A DNA stretch of 64,000 bases from Corynebacterium terpenotabidum Y-11 (lineage in GTDB: Bacteria; Actinomycetota; Actinomycetes; Mycobacteriales; Mycobacteriaceae), in contig NC_021663.1 of NCBI RefSeq assembly GCF_000418365.1, positions 2,108,001 to 2,172,000 on the forward strand, written 5' to 3'. The translations under genes and the position numbers were made by a program. The notes beneath the pieces were generated by a model. It was not told the DNA's origin and did not search any database. It saw only the letters and a program-made list of their open reading frames with translations. Position 1 is the first letter of the stretch. Every line of letters begins with the position of its first letter. This document shows, piece after piece, positions 47,827 through 56,813 of the stretch.

Positions 47827-49701
47827 CTACTCGACCGTGACCGACTTGGCCAGGTTACGGGGCTTGTCGATGTCGGTGTTGCCGCACTGACGGGCGATCT
47901 CGGCGGACAGGAACTGCAGCGGCACCGTCGACAGCAGCGGCTGCAGCAACGTCCCGGACGCCGGAATCTCCAGCAGGGCATTGGCGTAGGGCTTCACCGC
48001 CTCATCACCTTCCTCGGCGATGACGATGGTGCGCGCGCCGCGGGCCCGGATCTCCTGGATGTTCGTGACGATCTTGGAGTGCAGGATCTCCCGGCCCTGC
48101 GGGGACGGCACCACCACGACTACCGGCAGCCCTTCCTCGATGAGGGCGATGGGGCCGTGCTTGAGCTCACCGGCGGGGAAGCCCTCGGCGTGGATGTAGG
48201 CCAGCTCCTTGAGCTTCAGGGCACCCTCGAGCGCCACCGGGTAGCCGACATGACGGCCGAGGAAGAGCATCGTCGGAATGGGCCCGAGTTCCTCGGCGAG
48301 CTCATGGACCTGGTCCTTGAGCTCGAGAACCTTCTCGATCTTCGCGGGGATCTCCTCGAGCTGGTCGACGATCGACTCGATCTCGTCGGGGTACTTCGTG
48401 CCGCGGGCCTGGGCGAGAGCCAGGCCGACGATGTAGTTTGCCGCGACCTGTGCGAGGAACGCCTTGGTGGACGCCACACCGATCTCCGGACCGGCGTGGG
48501 TGTAGAGCACCGCGTCCGACTCCCGCGGAATCTGCGAGCCGTTGGTGTTGCACACCGCCAGGACGCGGGCGCCCTGGGACTTGGCGTGCCGGACCGCCTC
48601 GAGGGTGTCCGCGGTCTCGCCGGACTGGGAGACGGCGACGACGAGGGTCTGCCTGTCCAGCACCGGGTCACGGTAACGGAACTCGCTGGCGACCTCGATC
48701 TCGACGGGCAGCCGCACCCAGTGTTCGATGGCGTACTTGGCCAGCAGCCCGGAGTGGTAGGCCGACCCGCAGGCCACGACGAAGACCTTCTCAACCTGAC
48801 GCAGGTCGTCGTCGGACAGACGCTGCTCGTCGAGGATCACCCGACCGTCGACGAAGTGGCCGGCGAGGGTGTCACGGACCGCGGCGGGCTGTTCGTAGAT
48901 CTCCTTCATCATGAAGGAGTCGAAACCGCCCTTCTCGGCGGCCTCCAGGTCCCAGTCGATGGTGAAGGGGCGCCCCTCGGCCGGGGTGCCGTCGAAGTCC
49001 ATGACGCGGTAGGCGTCCTTCGTGATGACGACGACGTTGTCCTGGCCGAGCTCGACGGCCTGGCGGGTGTGCGCGATGAACCCGGCGACGTCGGAGCCGA
49101 GGAACATCTCGTTGTCGCCGACGCCGACGATCAGCGGGGTGGAGCGGCGCCCGGCGACGATCGTTCCGGGTTCGTCGACATGGGTGAACAGCAGGGTGAA
49201 GGCACCCTCCAGCCGACGCAGCACCGACAGCGCGGAGGCCTCGAAGTCACCGGCGGTCGGCCCGGCGTTGTATGCCAGGGCGACGAGGTGCGCAGCGACC
49301 TCGGAATCGGTCTCACTGGCCAGCTCGATACCTGCGGCCTCGATCTCGGCGCGCAGCTCGGCGAAGTTCTCGATGATGCCGTTGTGCACGATCGCGGCCT
49401 TGCCGTCGAAGGAGACGTGCGGGTGCGCGTTCGTGTCATTGGGGCGACCGTGGGTCGCCCACCGGGTGTGACCGATGCAGGTGGCGCCCGCGAAACGGTC
49501 CCGCCCGTCGGTCTCGATCGTCTCGAGCAGGTTCGCCAGCTTCCCTGCCTTCTTCTCCACCTCAAGCTCACCCGGACGGACCACGGCGATACCGGCGGAG
49601 TCATAGCCCCGGTACTCCATCCGCGCCAGAGCGTCCAGACCGATGTCCAGCGCACCGGACTGAATTGCCGGGTCTCCGACATAACCAACGATTCCACACA
49701 T
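47827..49701 (-). CDS. glmS: glucosamine-6-phosphate synthase
   Basis: 624 residues: Ntn glutaminase domain (1-240) with catalytic Cys2 exposed after Met removal (MCGIVGYVG), and two SIS isomerase domains (about 295-430, 465-600) with VSQSGETADTLEAV and GRHVGYPVALEGALKLKELAYIHAEGF; C-terminal KSVTVE. ATG 49701 is chosen because Cys must be residue 2; an ATG three codons upstream would block it. Makes GlcN-6-P, the substrate of GlmM (encoded nearby). Confidence 0.97.
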   Translation of the reverse strand: MCGIVGYVGDPAIQSGALDIGLDALARMEYRGYDSAGIAVVRPGELEVEKKAGKLANLLETIETDGRDRFAGATCIGHTRWATHGRPNDTNAHPHVSFDGKAAIVHNGIIENFAELRAEIEAAGIELASETDSEVAAHLVALAYNAGPTAGDFEASALSVLRRLEGAFTLLFTHVDEPGTIVAGRRSTPLIVGVGDNEMFLGSDVAGFIAHTRQAVELGQDNVVVITKDAYRVMDFDGTPAEGRPFTIDWDLEAAEKGGFDSFMMKEIYEQPAAVRDTLAGHFVDGRVILDEQRLSDDDLRQVEKVFVVACGSAYHSGLLAKYAIEHWVRLPVEIEVASEFRYRDPVLDRQTLVVAVSQSGETADTLEAVRHAKSQGARVLAVCNTNGSQIPRESDAVLYTHAGPEIGVASTKAFLAQVAANYIVGLALAQARGTKYPDEIESIVDQLEEIPAKIEKVLELKDQVHELAEELGPIPTMLFLGRHVGYPVALEGALKLKELAYIHAEGFPAGELKHGPIALIEEGLPVVVVVPSPQGREILHSKIVTNIQEIRARGARTIVIAEEGDEAVKPYANALLEIPASGTLLQPLLSTVPLQFLSAEIARQCGNTDIDKPRNLAKSVTVE

Positions 49702-49765
49702 GCGCGCCATCCTACCGAGATGCGCATGTGGAGGGTTACTCCGGTACGCCGGAGCACCGTTCCCC

Positions 49766-49771
49766 TACTAT
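49766..49771 (+). promoter_or_regulatory. -10 element TACTAT for a leaderless gene
   Basis: TACTAT followed by GG, 7 nt before GTG 49779, matches the corynebacterial extended pattern TANNNTGG and places the transcript start at or next to the start codon. Confidence 0.5.
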
Positions 49772-49778
49772 GGTCACC

Positions 49779-50759
49779 GTGGCTGAGAAAGTAAAGAACC
49801 TTATCGCCCGCCTCGGCAGGCCCGGTCCGTATGACGTGAACGTCGGCGACCTCGGTGTCGCCGGGCTGGCCGGGCGTGTGTACGTCCCCGTCTCCGGCAC
49901 CGGTGGTGCCGCCCGCATCGGACGTCGTGGACGGGCCTCGGTACCCGGCCTCGTGTTCGGGCACGACTGGAAGACCGGCGTGGACGCCTACGACGGGACG
50001 CTGCGGCACCTCGCGAGCTGGGGCATCGCTGTCGCCGCCCCGGACACCGAACGTGGTCTGTTGCCGGACCACCGTGGATTCGCCGCGGACTTGGAGTCCG
50101 CCCTGCAGATCCTCACCGGTGTGAAGCTCGGGACCGGGAATGTCGTGGTCGACCCTGCCCGTCTCTATCTGTCGGGTCACGGGATGGGTGCCGGTGCCGC
50201 GGTGCTCGCCGCGACCGGGCGGGTCGCCGCGGATCCGGCCGAGAAGGTGGCGAAGGCTGGGAAGGCTGCGAAGGCTGGGCCTGAGACTCCGACCCTGGCC
50301 GGAGTCATCTCCGTCTACCCGTCGGACACCACCCCGAGCTGCTACCAGGCCGCCCGACAGGTCGAGGCCGCCGGACTGGTGCTCGGTGCGGGCAAGGCCG
50401 GTGCGGTTCCGGCCGGTAACGCCCGCCGCCTCGCCGCCAACTGGCGGGGACCGGTCGTCTACCGGACCATCGACCGGGGAGCTCCCGCCGGTCTGCCGGA
50501 GCCGTTGCTGCGCAAGGCGCTCGTCGGTGGGTCCGGTCCGCAGTTCGCCGTGCAGTCGCTGATCCGTGCGCTCATGGTCGGATTCATCGCCGGGGACGGG
50601 GCGGTGGACACCACCGACGCGAAGGCCTGCCGGGTTCTGCGTGATGCGGGGACCTCGGTGCCGGCGACGACGACCCAGACCCGGCGGGAGCTCATCGAGT
50701 CTCTCCCCGAGTTCGGTGATATCACCTCGGCCCTGCAGCAGGCGGTCCTCAAGCGCTGA
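49779..50759 (+). CDS. alpha/beta-hydrolase-like protein (Rv3438-like)
   Basis: 326 residues from GTG 49779. LVFGHDWKTGVDAYDGTLRHLASWGIAVAAPDTERG is a dienelactone-hydrolase-like start, and LYLSGHGMGAGAAVLAA sits at the nucleophile elbow, with His in place of the usual residue order and Gly where a Ser nucleophile would be (G-H-G-M-G): a catalytic Ser is not evident there, so activity is uncertain. An ATG at 49770 is in frame but overlaps the -10; homologous proteins begin at VAEKVKNL. It contains an Ala/Lys/Gly repeat (KVAKAGKAAKAG). Position matches the conserved gene between glmS and the glmM cluster in mycobacteria. Confidence 0.72.
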   Translation: MAEKVKNLIARLGRPGPYDVNVGDLGVAGLAGRVYVPVSGTGGAARIGRRGRASVPGLVFGHDWKTGVDAYDGTLRHLASWGIAVAAPDTERGLLPDHRGFAADLESALQILTGVKLGTGNVVVDPARLYLSGHGMGAGAAVLAATGRVAADPAEKVAKAGKAAKAGPETPTLAGVISVYPSDTTPSCYQAARQVEAAGLVLGAGKAGAVPAGNARRLAANWRGPVVYRTIDRGAPAGLPEPLLRKALVGGSGPQFAVQSLIRALMVGFIAGDGAVDTTDAKACRVLRDAGTSVPATTTQTRRELIESLPEFGDITSALQQAVLKR

Positions 50760-50792
50760 GATTCCGGCGGCGGGCCGGCACTGCGACGCGGC

Positions 50793-51095
50793 TCAGGTGC
50801 CGGTGCGGGTGTTAAAGGGGTCCGGCGTTGCGCCGACGGACCGGGGGCGGACCGCATGGGTGGGCAGGATCATGGACGATGGCGGCCCGGACTGGTCGGT
50901 GTCCGCCGCCGATGCGCGCCCGGCGTCCACCGCCGCCTGCGTCTGTTCGGTCAGTTCCCGCAGCGCGGTGATCTGTTCGGCGAAGGCCGCGTGGAACTCC
51001 TGACTGGCATTGCGGACGATGGACAGGTAGCCGTCGAGAATGTCGCGGTGCCGGTCAGTCACCGTGGAACCGGGGCGGACAGCTGGGGTGGTCAT
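50793..51095 (-). CDS. small helical protein of unknown function
   Basis: 100 residues from ATG 51095 (AAGGAG 5 nt upstream). A long amphipathic helix (HRDILDGYLSIVRNASQEFHAAFAEQITALRELTEQTQAAVDAG) is followed by a disordered Pro-rich tail. It follows the Cys-rich protein gene in the same direction (51-nt gap) and may be part of a three-gene unit downstream of glmM. Similar in size and build to WXG100-like proteins but with no WXG motif. Confidence 0.65.
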   Translation of the reverse strand: MTTPAVRPGSTVTDRHRDILDGYLSIVRNASQEFHAAFAEQITALRELTEQTQAAVDAGRASAADTDQSGPPSSMILPTHAVRPRSVGATPDPFNTRTGT

Positions 51096-51146
51096 GTCGT
51101 CTCCTTGAGCGAAGGGGGTCGGGGGCACAGGGTGCGCTCCGGTCGG

Positions 51147-52151
51147 TCACCAGTCACCGGCGGTCTCCGGCGCCGATGATCCGGCGGAGCCGGCGGAGCC
51201 GGTACTGCCGGTAAGCCAGATGTCCGGGTTCCATCCGTCATCCGGGGTATCCGCACTCTCAGGTTCTGCCGGTGCCGGGTCCCCGACGGCGGCGGGCTGG
51301 ACGGTCGGCGCCGCCTCCGCCTGGGGCACTCGGTCGGACTTGTCGAAGCCGTGGACCGGGTCGACGGAGCCGGATGTTGTGTCACTGACCGGTGGTTCGT
51401 CCGGGACGGGGTCGGGCTCAGGGTCAGGCTCAGGGTCGGGACACCCCGCATCCTGAACCTGCTCCGGCGCCGGACACTCCGGTACTTGCCCGGGGTCGGA
51501 TTCCGGCGTGGGGCAGTCGGCGGACACCGCGGCGTCCACCAGTCCGGCGACCGCCACCCCGCCGAGGGCGACGGCGCCGACCCCTGCCACCAGGCCGGCC
51601 GCGGGGAGACAGTCCCCAATACTGATGTCCATCAACCCCTCCAACCCACAGTTGCGCTGGTCAAGCATGCCGGTGACCGTCTCCACCGCGCCCTGCACCA
51701 CCTCCGCCGCCATCTCACCGGACCCGCACGCCACCGCCTGACCGGCCAAGCCGCACACCTCATCGACCAGCGCCCCGATCTCCTCGGCGCACCCGGTGAT
51801 GAGCTGGTCCACCGCGCCGAGACAACTGTCGACCGAGCTGACCGCGGTCTGGCAGAGACAGTCCTGGGCCACCAGCGCATCACCGGCGTCGCACAACTCC
51901 CGGGACGGCACCCCGCCCCCGAGCCCCTGCACCGCACCAGCGGCACCGGCGACCAGTTCCGTGAGGCCGGTGCCTGACCCGCCGACCGCTCCGGCGAGAT
52001 CCGGCAGACCCACCGCAACGGTATCCAGCCCACAGGTGAAGGCGGCGGAGTCACACATCTGCCCGACCGGCTCGGGCGGGCACCCGGTTTCCTGCGCGGT
52101 GGCGGCCAGGGTGCCGAGCGAGACGTCCACCTGCTGCTGCGACGTGGTCAT
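51147..52151 (-). CDS. Cys-rich protein with acidic Pro-rich tail (Rv3439c-like position)
   Basis: 334 residues. Residues 1-185 are helical and contain about 12 cysteines (GCPPEP, QMCDS, DCLCQ, EVCGLAG and others), followed by a hydrophobic segment (LVAGVGAVALGGVAVAGLVDAAV, about 188-210), then a Cys/Pro/Asp-rich tail with PDPEPDPEPDPVPDEP and a Gly/Ser C-terminus. Fifteen cysteines in total, most odd for a predicted non-secreted protein. Its ATG overlaps the stop of the upstream helical protein (ATGA). Function unknown; location equals that of the Ala/Pro-rich protein downstream of glmM in M. tuberculosis. Confidence 0.7.
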   Translation of the reverse strand: MTTSQQQVDVSLGTLAATAQETGCPPEPVGQMCDSAAFTCGLDTVAVGLPDLAGAVGGSGTGLTELVAGAAGAVQGLGGGVPSRELCDAGDALVAQDCLCQTAVSSVDSCLGAVDQLITGCAEEIGALVDEVCGLAGQAVACGSGEMAAEVVQGAVETVTGMLDQRNCGLEGLMDISIGDCLPAAGLVAGVGAVALGGVAVAGLVDAAVSADCPTPESDPGQVPECPAPEQVQDAGCPDPEPDPEPDPVPDEPPVSDTTSGSVDPVHGFDKSDRVPQAEAAPTVQPAAVGDPAPAEPESADTPDDGWNPDIWLTGSTGSAGSAGSSAPETAGDW

Positions 52152-52465
52152 CGCCCACCTCCGGGGACCGTCACCGTATCGAGGGCCGCTCCGGCAGCCG
52201 AGTCCACCGCGGCGACGCGTGTCACCAGTGACCTCGCCTCTCCCAGCCCGGCATCCAACCGGGAGAGACAGTCCGTCCGCAGGCGGTCGGCACCGGACAG
52301 GAGCTCGGCGAGCACCGCCGCCTTCGCACCGAGGCCCGCCCCGAAGGCGCCAGGCACGATCTCCGGTGTCCGTCGACTCCGCACTGCGGCGAGCGCCCCG
52401 GCCGCAGCGACCACGGCGTCCCCCGCCGATACCGGCTCCACTTCCATTCGATCCAGGTGAGTCAT
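52148..52465 (-). CDS. helical protein, possible secretion-type partner (Rv3440c-like position)
   Basis: 105 residues from ATG 52465 (a GTG at 52483 could add six). Mostly helical and Ala-rich: AGDAVVAAAGALAAVRSRR, SGADRLRTDCLSRLDAGLGEARSLVTRVAAVDSAAGAALDTV. No WXG. Overlaps the start of the Cys-rich gene by 4 nt, so the two products are probably made together. The role is unknown; similar gene pairs next to glmM have been suggested to resemble Esx-like heterodimers. Confidence 0.6.
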   Translation of the reverse strand: MTHLDRMEVEPVSAGDAVVAAAGALAAVRSRRTPEIVPGAFGAGLGAKAAVLAELLSGADRLRTDCLSRLDAGLGEARSLVTRVAAVDSAAGAALDTVTVPGGGR

Positions 52466-52555
52466 ACCCCTGTTTGACTCCACCGGACCCCGGAAAGTTC
52501 CACGGCCTGCGGCAGTGTCCGTAACAACCTCCGGGAAACTCCCCGAAACCCCAGG

Positions 52556-53902
52556 TCAGCCTTCCGAGATCACCACAGCGGCGAGCCGCCCCGCGATCTT
52601 CCTCGCCTCGGCAGAGGTCGGCGCCTCCACCATCACCCGGTACACCTGCTCAGTCCCGCTGGGGCGCAACAGCACCCGCCCGGTCTCACCCAGTTCCGCT
52701 TCCACCTCCGCGAGAGCGTCCGCCACCACCGTCGAGGTGTGGACCTTCTCCTTGTCCTCCACCGGCACATTCACCAGCGTCTGCGGCAGCACCGTCATCA
52801 CCGACGCCAGTTCCCGCAGCGTCCGGCCGGTCTCCGCCATCCGGGCCATGAGCGAGAGTCCGGTAAGCGTCCCGTCCCCGGTGGTGCCGTGGGCGGGGAT
52901 CACCACGTGACCGGACTGTTCACCGCCGAGGGAGAGATCGTGGGCGTTGAGGTCGGCCAGCACGTACCGGTCACCGACCTTCGTCCGACGCAGGGTGATG
53001 CCCTGCTCCTTCATCGCGAGCGTCAGCCCGAGATTCGACATCACCGTGGCGACCAGGGTGTTCTTGCGCAGTTCGCCGGCCTCCTTCATCGCGATCGCGA
53101 GGATCGCCATAATCTGGTCGCCGTCGATGACATTGCCCTCGGAATCCACCGCGAGGCACCGGTCGGCGTCCCCGTCATGGGCCAGGCCCAGATCGGCATG
53201 GTTGTCCAGGACGGCCTGCCGGACGATGTCGATATGCGTCGACCCGCACTCGTCGTTGATGTTGTAGGAATTCGGGTGGTCATGGATGGCCACCACATCG
53301 GCACCCGCCTGGGCGTAGGCCTGCGGGGCGGCGTCACTGGCGGCACCGTTGGCGCAGTCCACGACGACACGGATCCCGTCGAGCGGAGCGGGCACCGAAG
53401 ACGCCAGGTGGAACAGGTAGCGCTCCAGACCGTCACCGGATTCCTCGATGATCCGGCCGATCCCTGCTCCCGTCGGCCCGGACTCCGGCAGCTCCAGCAT
53501 CGCGGCCTCGATCTCGTCCTCGACCGTGTCATCAAGCTTGTGGCCACCGGCGGCAAAGAACTTGATGCCGTTGTCCGGCATCGGATTGTGGGACGCGGAG
53601 ATCATCACGCCCATGTCCGCCCCGTAGTCGTCGGTGAGGAAGGCGACGGCAGGCGTCGGCAGCACCCCGACGTTCAGCACATCCACGCCCTGGGACGCCA
53701 TCCCCGCCGACAGGGCGGCAACCAGCATCTCGCCGGAGACGCGCGGGTCACGCCCGATGACGGCGACCGGACGCCGCTGCGAGCTCGGAGAGGTCGCGGT
53801 GAGGACGCGGGCGGCGGCCGCACCCAGCCGCAGGGCCAGGGGTGCAGTCAGCGAACGGTTAGCCAGACCGCGTACCCCGTCAGTTCCGAAAAGTCTGCTC
53901 AT
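52556..53902 (-). CDS. glmM: phosphoglucosamine mutase
   Basis: 448 residues. The phosphorylated Ser104 is in [16 protein letters not shown]; metal loop DGDADRC; sugar loop GGEQSGHV; phosphate loop [12 protein letters not shown]. Converts GlcN-6-P to GlcN-1-P after GlmS for UDP-GlcNAc. ATG 53902. First gene of the set that continues with the two overlapping unknown genes, after a 90-nt gap. Confidence 0.97.
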   Translation of the reverse strand: MSRLFGTDGVRGLANRSLTAPLALRLGAAAARVLTATSPSSQRRPVAVIGRDPRVSGEMLVAALSAGMASQGVDVLNVGVLPTPAVAFLTDDYGADMGVMISASHNPMPDNGIKFFAAGGHKLDDTVEDEIEAAMLELPESGPTGAGIGRIIEESGDGLERYLFHLASSVPAPLDGIRVVVDCANGAASDAAPQAYAQAGADVVAIHDHPNSYNINDECGSTHIDIVRQAVLDNHADLGLAHDGDADRCLAVDSEGNVIDGDQIMAILAIAMKEAGELRKNTLVATVMSNLGLTLAMKEQGITLRRTKVGDRYVLADLNAHDLSLGGEQSGHVVIPAHGTTGDGTLTGLSLMARMAETGRTLRELASVMTVLPQTLVNVPVEDKEKVHTSTVVADALAEVEAELGETGRVLLRPSGTEQVYRVMVEAPTSAEARKIAGRLAAVVISEG

Positions 53903-54043
53903 GTAGTGCCAGTGTAGTGGGTGGTCCTGAAACCTCCGTGTCCGGTGTCAGTCCGCGAGTCGGCGCGCGGACACGCTCTCCCGGAATCGGGGACCGCTAC
54001 CCGAACATCGGAACAGGTGCTGCCCCGCCCCATCAACGCCGAA

Positions 54044-54083
54044 CGCCGCCCCATACCGCACACGAAGTGCGGCAGGGGCGGCG
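54044..54083 (-). terminator. stem-loop after rpsI
   Basis: CGCCGCCCC (54044-54052) pairs with GGGGCGGCG (54075-54083) with further pairing CCGCAC/GTGCGG inside. Located in the 240-nt gap between rpsI and glmM; no T run, so it may be a processing or Rho-related structure. Confidence 0.5.
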
Positions 54084-54142
54084 TCGACAGATGCCACGGG
54101 TGTACCCGGGCCAACGGAACGGGGCACGGAGGCCCCGCACAA

Positions 54143-54655
54143 TCAGCGCTTGGAGTACTGCGGGGCGCGGCGGGCCTTGTGCAGACCGGCCTTCTTGCGC
54201 TCGACGGCGCGGGCGTCACGGGTGAGGAAGCCAGCCTTCTTCAGGGCGGCCCGCTCCTCCGGGTTGTACTTGTTCAGGGCACGGGAGATAGCCAGACGCA
54301 TCGCGCCGGCCTGGCCGGAGGGGCCACCGCCCTTGAGGTTGACCTGGAAGTCGAACTGGTTCTCGCGGTCCAGCAGGACCAGCGGAGCCTTGATCAGCTG
54401 CTGGTGCAGCTTGTTCGGGAAGTAGTCCTCCAGGGTGCGACCGTTGCAGGTGAACTGGCCGGAGCCGGCAACCATACGGATGCGGACGACAGCCTCCTTG
54501 CGGCGACCGACGGTCTGGATCGGACCCTCGTAGAGATCGGCGACGACCGGAGCGGCCTCGTCGAACTCCTCGACCTCGGCGATGGAGTCACCGATGGTGG
54601 CGACGAACTCCTCGTTCACGGCCTCAGTGGCCTCGTAGTTCTCGATGTCGCTCAC
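54143..54655 (-). CDS. rpsI: 30S ribosomal protein S9
   Basis: 170 residues: an acidic N-terminal extension of about 45 residues typical of actinobacteria, then [32 protein letters not shown] and the C-terminal RRAPQYSKR that reaches the P site. ATG overlaps the rplM stop by 4 nt. Confidence 0.98.
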   Translation of the reverse strand: MSDIENYEATEAVNEEFVATIGDSIAEVEEFDEAAPVVADLYEGPIQTVGRRKEAVVRIRMVAGSGQFTCNGRTLEDYFPNKLHQQLIKAPLVLLDRENQFDFQVNLKGGGPSGQAGAMRLAISRALNKYNPEERAALKKAGFLTRDARAVERKKAGLHKARRAPQYSKR

Positions 54656-55095
54656 TGGTCCACCTTCTTGATCTCGTAGGTCTCGGGCTGCTGAGCGGCG
54701 AACGGGTGCTCAGCACCGGCGTAGACGCGCAGCTTCTTCACGGACTGGCGGGAGAGGCGGTTGTGCGGCATCATGCCGGTGATCGCCTCGGCCACGACGC
54801 GCTCCGGGTGCAGCTCCAGGGAGCGGCCCAGGGACATGGTCTTCAGACCGCCCGGGTAACCGGAGTGGCGGTAGCGCATCTCGCGGTCACGCTTGTTGGA
54901 CGAGATCGCGACCTTGTCGGCGTTGATGATGATGACGTTGTCGCCGCAGTCAGTGTTCGGGGCGAAAATCGCCTTGCCCTTGCCGCGCAGCAGACCGGCG
55001 GCGTGGGTGGCGAGACGGCCCAGAACCACGTCAGTGGCGTCGATGACGTACCACTTACGAGTGATGTCACCGCTCTTCGGGTGGAAAGTAGTCAT
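54652..55095 (-). CDS. rplM: 50S ribosomal protein L13
   Basis: 147 residues from ATG 55095 with AAGGAG 7 nt upstream. [33 protein letters not shown] and [31 protein letters not shown] are diagnostic. Coupled to rpsI. The frame continues upstream, without homology. A 199-nt gap separates it from the truncated esx gene. Confidence 0.97.
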   Translation of the reverse strand: MTTFHPKSGDITRKWYVIDATDVVLGRLATHAAGLLRGKGKAIFAPNTDCGDNVIIINADKVAISSNKRDREMRYRHSGYPGGLKTMSLGRSLELHPERVVAEAITGMMPHNRLSRQSVKKLRVYAGAEHPFAAQQPETYEIKKVDQ

Positions 55096-55294
55096 GTAAT
55101 GACTCCTTGTCTTCATGGAGCTGCCGGCCCGTGCGCCCCAGGCACAGGGCCCGGGTCGTCCGCGGCGGCCGGTTGGGACCCGCGAACCGACCACCCGGAG
55201 CAGTCCGGTTCACACCGGGCGGACCAGGGTGGTCGCAACCTGCCACACACTACCCGTCCAGACGACGACGGCCAAACCGGTCTGCCCCTACCCG

Positions 55295-55453
55295 TCAGGC
55301 CCAGCTGTTGGCGGCGCTGGTGTTGATCTGGCTCATCCTGGCATTGGCGTCATCCACCGCGCGGGCGACGGACTGCAGAACGATGTTGAGTTCCTCGGCG
55401 GCGGCGTCCCACCGTCGTTGCGCGTCCTGGTAGGCGGACGCCGAATCACGCGT
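55295..55453 (-). pseudogene. 3' half of an esx (WXG100) gene, EsxT-like, cut by the mobile element
   Basis: The last 52 codons encode TRDSASAYQDAQRRW...SQINTSAANSWA, the second helix of a WXG100 protein. EsxT-type proteins next to rplM have a W-T-R turn; here the turn Trp is replaced because the host sequence stops at ACG (55453-55451) and foreign sequence begins. A fused frame starting at ATG 55489 would give a 64-residue chimera lacking helix 1. In mycobacteria this locus is esxU-esxT of ESX-4, with eccC4 and eccB4 beyond. The 5' half should lie at the right end of the element, outside the window. Confidence 0.82.
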
Positions 55454-55520
55454 ACTAGTTGAGTGGTAAACAACAGAAAACGGCCTCAACCGGGAGTACC
55501 TAGCTCACCGGGAGGCCTGA
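55448..55520. other. left attachment junction (attL) candidate
   Basis: Host coding sequence ends at about 55453/55454. On the element side, GTTGAG (55458-55463) and CTCAAC (55485-55490) form an inverted repeat, and GGCCTC (55482-55487) pairs with GAGGCC (55512-55517); the 24 nt between these hold two similar CACCGGGAG/AACCGGGAG copies. Such nested symmetry is typical of integrase arm or core sites. The exact core needs the right junction. Confidence 0.55.
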
Positions 55521-55545
55521 ACAAGAACGGAGCACGATTCCGCCC

Positions 55546-55938
55546 ATGTCTTCCCCAAACCTTACCGGGCCTGTCCCGAACCCCGCAACGTCTGAACTGG
55601 ATCAGACCCTCTCCGCCCTTACCGTGGCGGTTGACCGACTGAAGACCGCCCGCGCTGCTGGCACCGCCGAGTACGGCGACGAGTCCGAACAGCTGGTCCG
55701 CTCCCTGGCGATGAAGGCCCACCGCCTGGACCCTGAAGCCCTGTCGGTGAACCTGCTGCTGGGCACGGTCGGTATGCGCCTGATCGTCCCGGAGGCTGAG
55801 CACCGCCTCATCACGACGCTGCTGTCGGACGTGCGCCGCGCTGTCCGCGACGATGCGCCTGGTGCCGCGCTGGAGACCTTGGCGAAGGCTCAGGAGCATG
55901 TGGATGCGCTCGCTCACTTCGCGGGGGTTGAGCTGTGA
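55546..55938 (+). CDS. element protein of unknown function
   Basis: 130 residues, mainly helical, with EQTLSALTVAVDRLKTA-type amphipathic N-terminus and ALETLAKAQEHVDALAHF at the end. No recognised domain. First gene inside the left junction; its stop overlaps the GTG of the next gene by 4 nt. No strong ribosome site (a GGAG lies 15 nt upstream). Confidence 0.65.
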   Translation: MSSPNLTGPVPNPATSELDQTLSALTVAVDRLKTARAAGTAEYGDESEQLVRSLAMKAHRLDPEALSVNLLLGTVGMRLIVPEAEHRLITTLLSDVRRAVRDDAPGAALETLAKAQEHVDALAHFAGVEL

Positions 55939-56060
55939 ACCGCCGGGAGATTATCGCCGCCTACGAGCAGGCTGTCCGTGACTTTGCAGCCGGGTTGATC
56001 TGTCAGGCCGACCTCGACAAGGCCGCGCAGCTGTACGAGCAGGTGACCGACGATGAATGA
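55935..56060 (+). CDS. 41-residue element protein, unknown
   Basis: GTG start overlapping the previous stop; translates to a helical peptide beginning MNRREIIAAYEQAVRDFAAG and ending YEQVTDDE. Supported by coupling to the gene before and codon use; function unknown. Confidence 0.5.
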   Translation: MNRREIIAAYEQAVRDFAAGLICQADLDKAAQLYEQVTDDE

Positions 56061-56127
56061 TCCGATCCCGTTTACGTTGCCGGCTGACGAGCTGCCGGTG
56101 CCGTATGTCCTGACGGACGCGGCCTAG
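56053..56127 (+). CDS. 24-residue element peptide, doubtful
   Basis: ATG overlaps the previous gene by 8 nt; product begins MNDPIPFTLPADELP. Followed by a hairpin. Could be a real short end of the operon or chance. Confidence 0.3.
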   Translation: MNDPIPFTLPADELPVPYVLTDAA

Positions 56128-56137
56128 TCACTCCCCT

Positions 56138-56159
56138 ACTGGCTCAAAAGTGAGCCAGT
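56138..56159 (+). terminator. hairpin after the first small operon
   Basis: ACTGGCTCA (56138-56146) and TGAGCCAGT (56151-56159), perfect 9-bp stem with an AAAG loop, 11 nt after the last stop. No T run follows. Confidence 0.55.
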
Positions 56160-56533
56160 CCCCACTTCATCCCTGCGCCCGTGGATTCATACGGGTGGGC
56201 CGGCTAACCACCGGTGCCGTCCCCGGTCAGAGCGGGATCACTTTTCCATATCCAAAACCCGACTTACAGAAGGCGTAGGCGGGCGGAGGGGCACCCGGTC
56301 AAGGCAGACGATGGCGGGAACAGCGGTGGTACCTGTAGTCCCCTCGTGGAGTATCCCCGTCCTGACGCAGCCGAGTAATGCCCGGAGCGTGTGCAGTGCC
56401 ACGGCTTTTCCGTGGCCTCTTGATGCGACCGACGTCTGACCGACCGAAGCGCCCCCTGCATCCATCAGGTCAGGGGTACCTCTGTCCGCTCCCTCAATCC
56501 TCCCTCCCAAAGTGCCTGCCATACCCCGTTTCA

Positions 56534-56552
56534 GGTGTCACATTGTTACACC
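56534..56552. repeat. imperfect inverted repeat, operator-like
   Basis: GGTGTCA and TTACACC flank CATTG; one mismatch in seven pairs. Size and symmetry fit a regulator site of the element. Confidence 0.4.
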
Positions 56553-56568
56553 CTGCCGCCTGACTTCT

Positions 56569-56582
56569 CACGGTCAACCGTG
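56569..56582. repeat. inverted repeat CACGGT-CA-ACCGTG
   Basis: Perfect 6-bp arms with a 2-nt centre, 17 nt from the previous inverted repeat; operator-like. Confidence 0.45.
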
Positions 56583-56813
56583 AACAAATCGCAGAAGGGA
56601 ACGCACGCGGAGTTTTTGACCCCAAGGTCAAGATCCCTGGAGAACGGATACAAGGCGGGCCGGTGGACCCTTGACGGAGTCGTGATACGATCATCACAAC
56701 GAAAGCCGAGGAAATAGGTTATGTATCTATGTGTATTATTGCGGCGATATTTGCGGGGATTCCCCACTAATGGGATGAAATCGTGTTAACTGCGTCACAT
56801 TCAGATTCTAGCG

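Noticed and set aside
47818..49794. 658-codon frame on + opposite glmS
   Set aside because: Shadow of glmS; no start context or domain.
56238..56522. short open frames in the element control region as genes
   Set aside because: No ribosome sites, atypical codon use on both strands, and overlap with inverted repeats and promoters.
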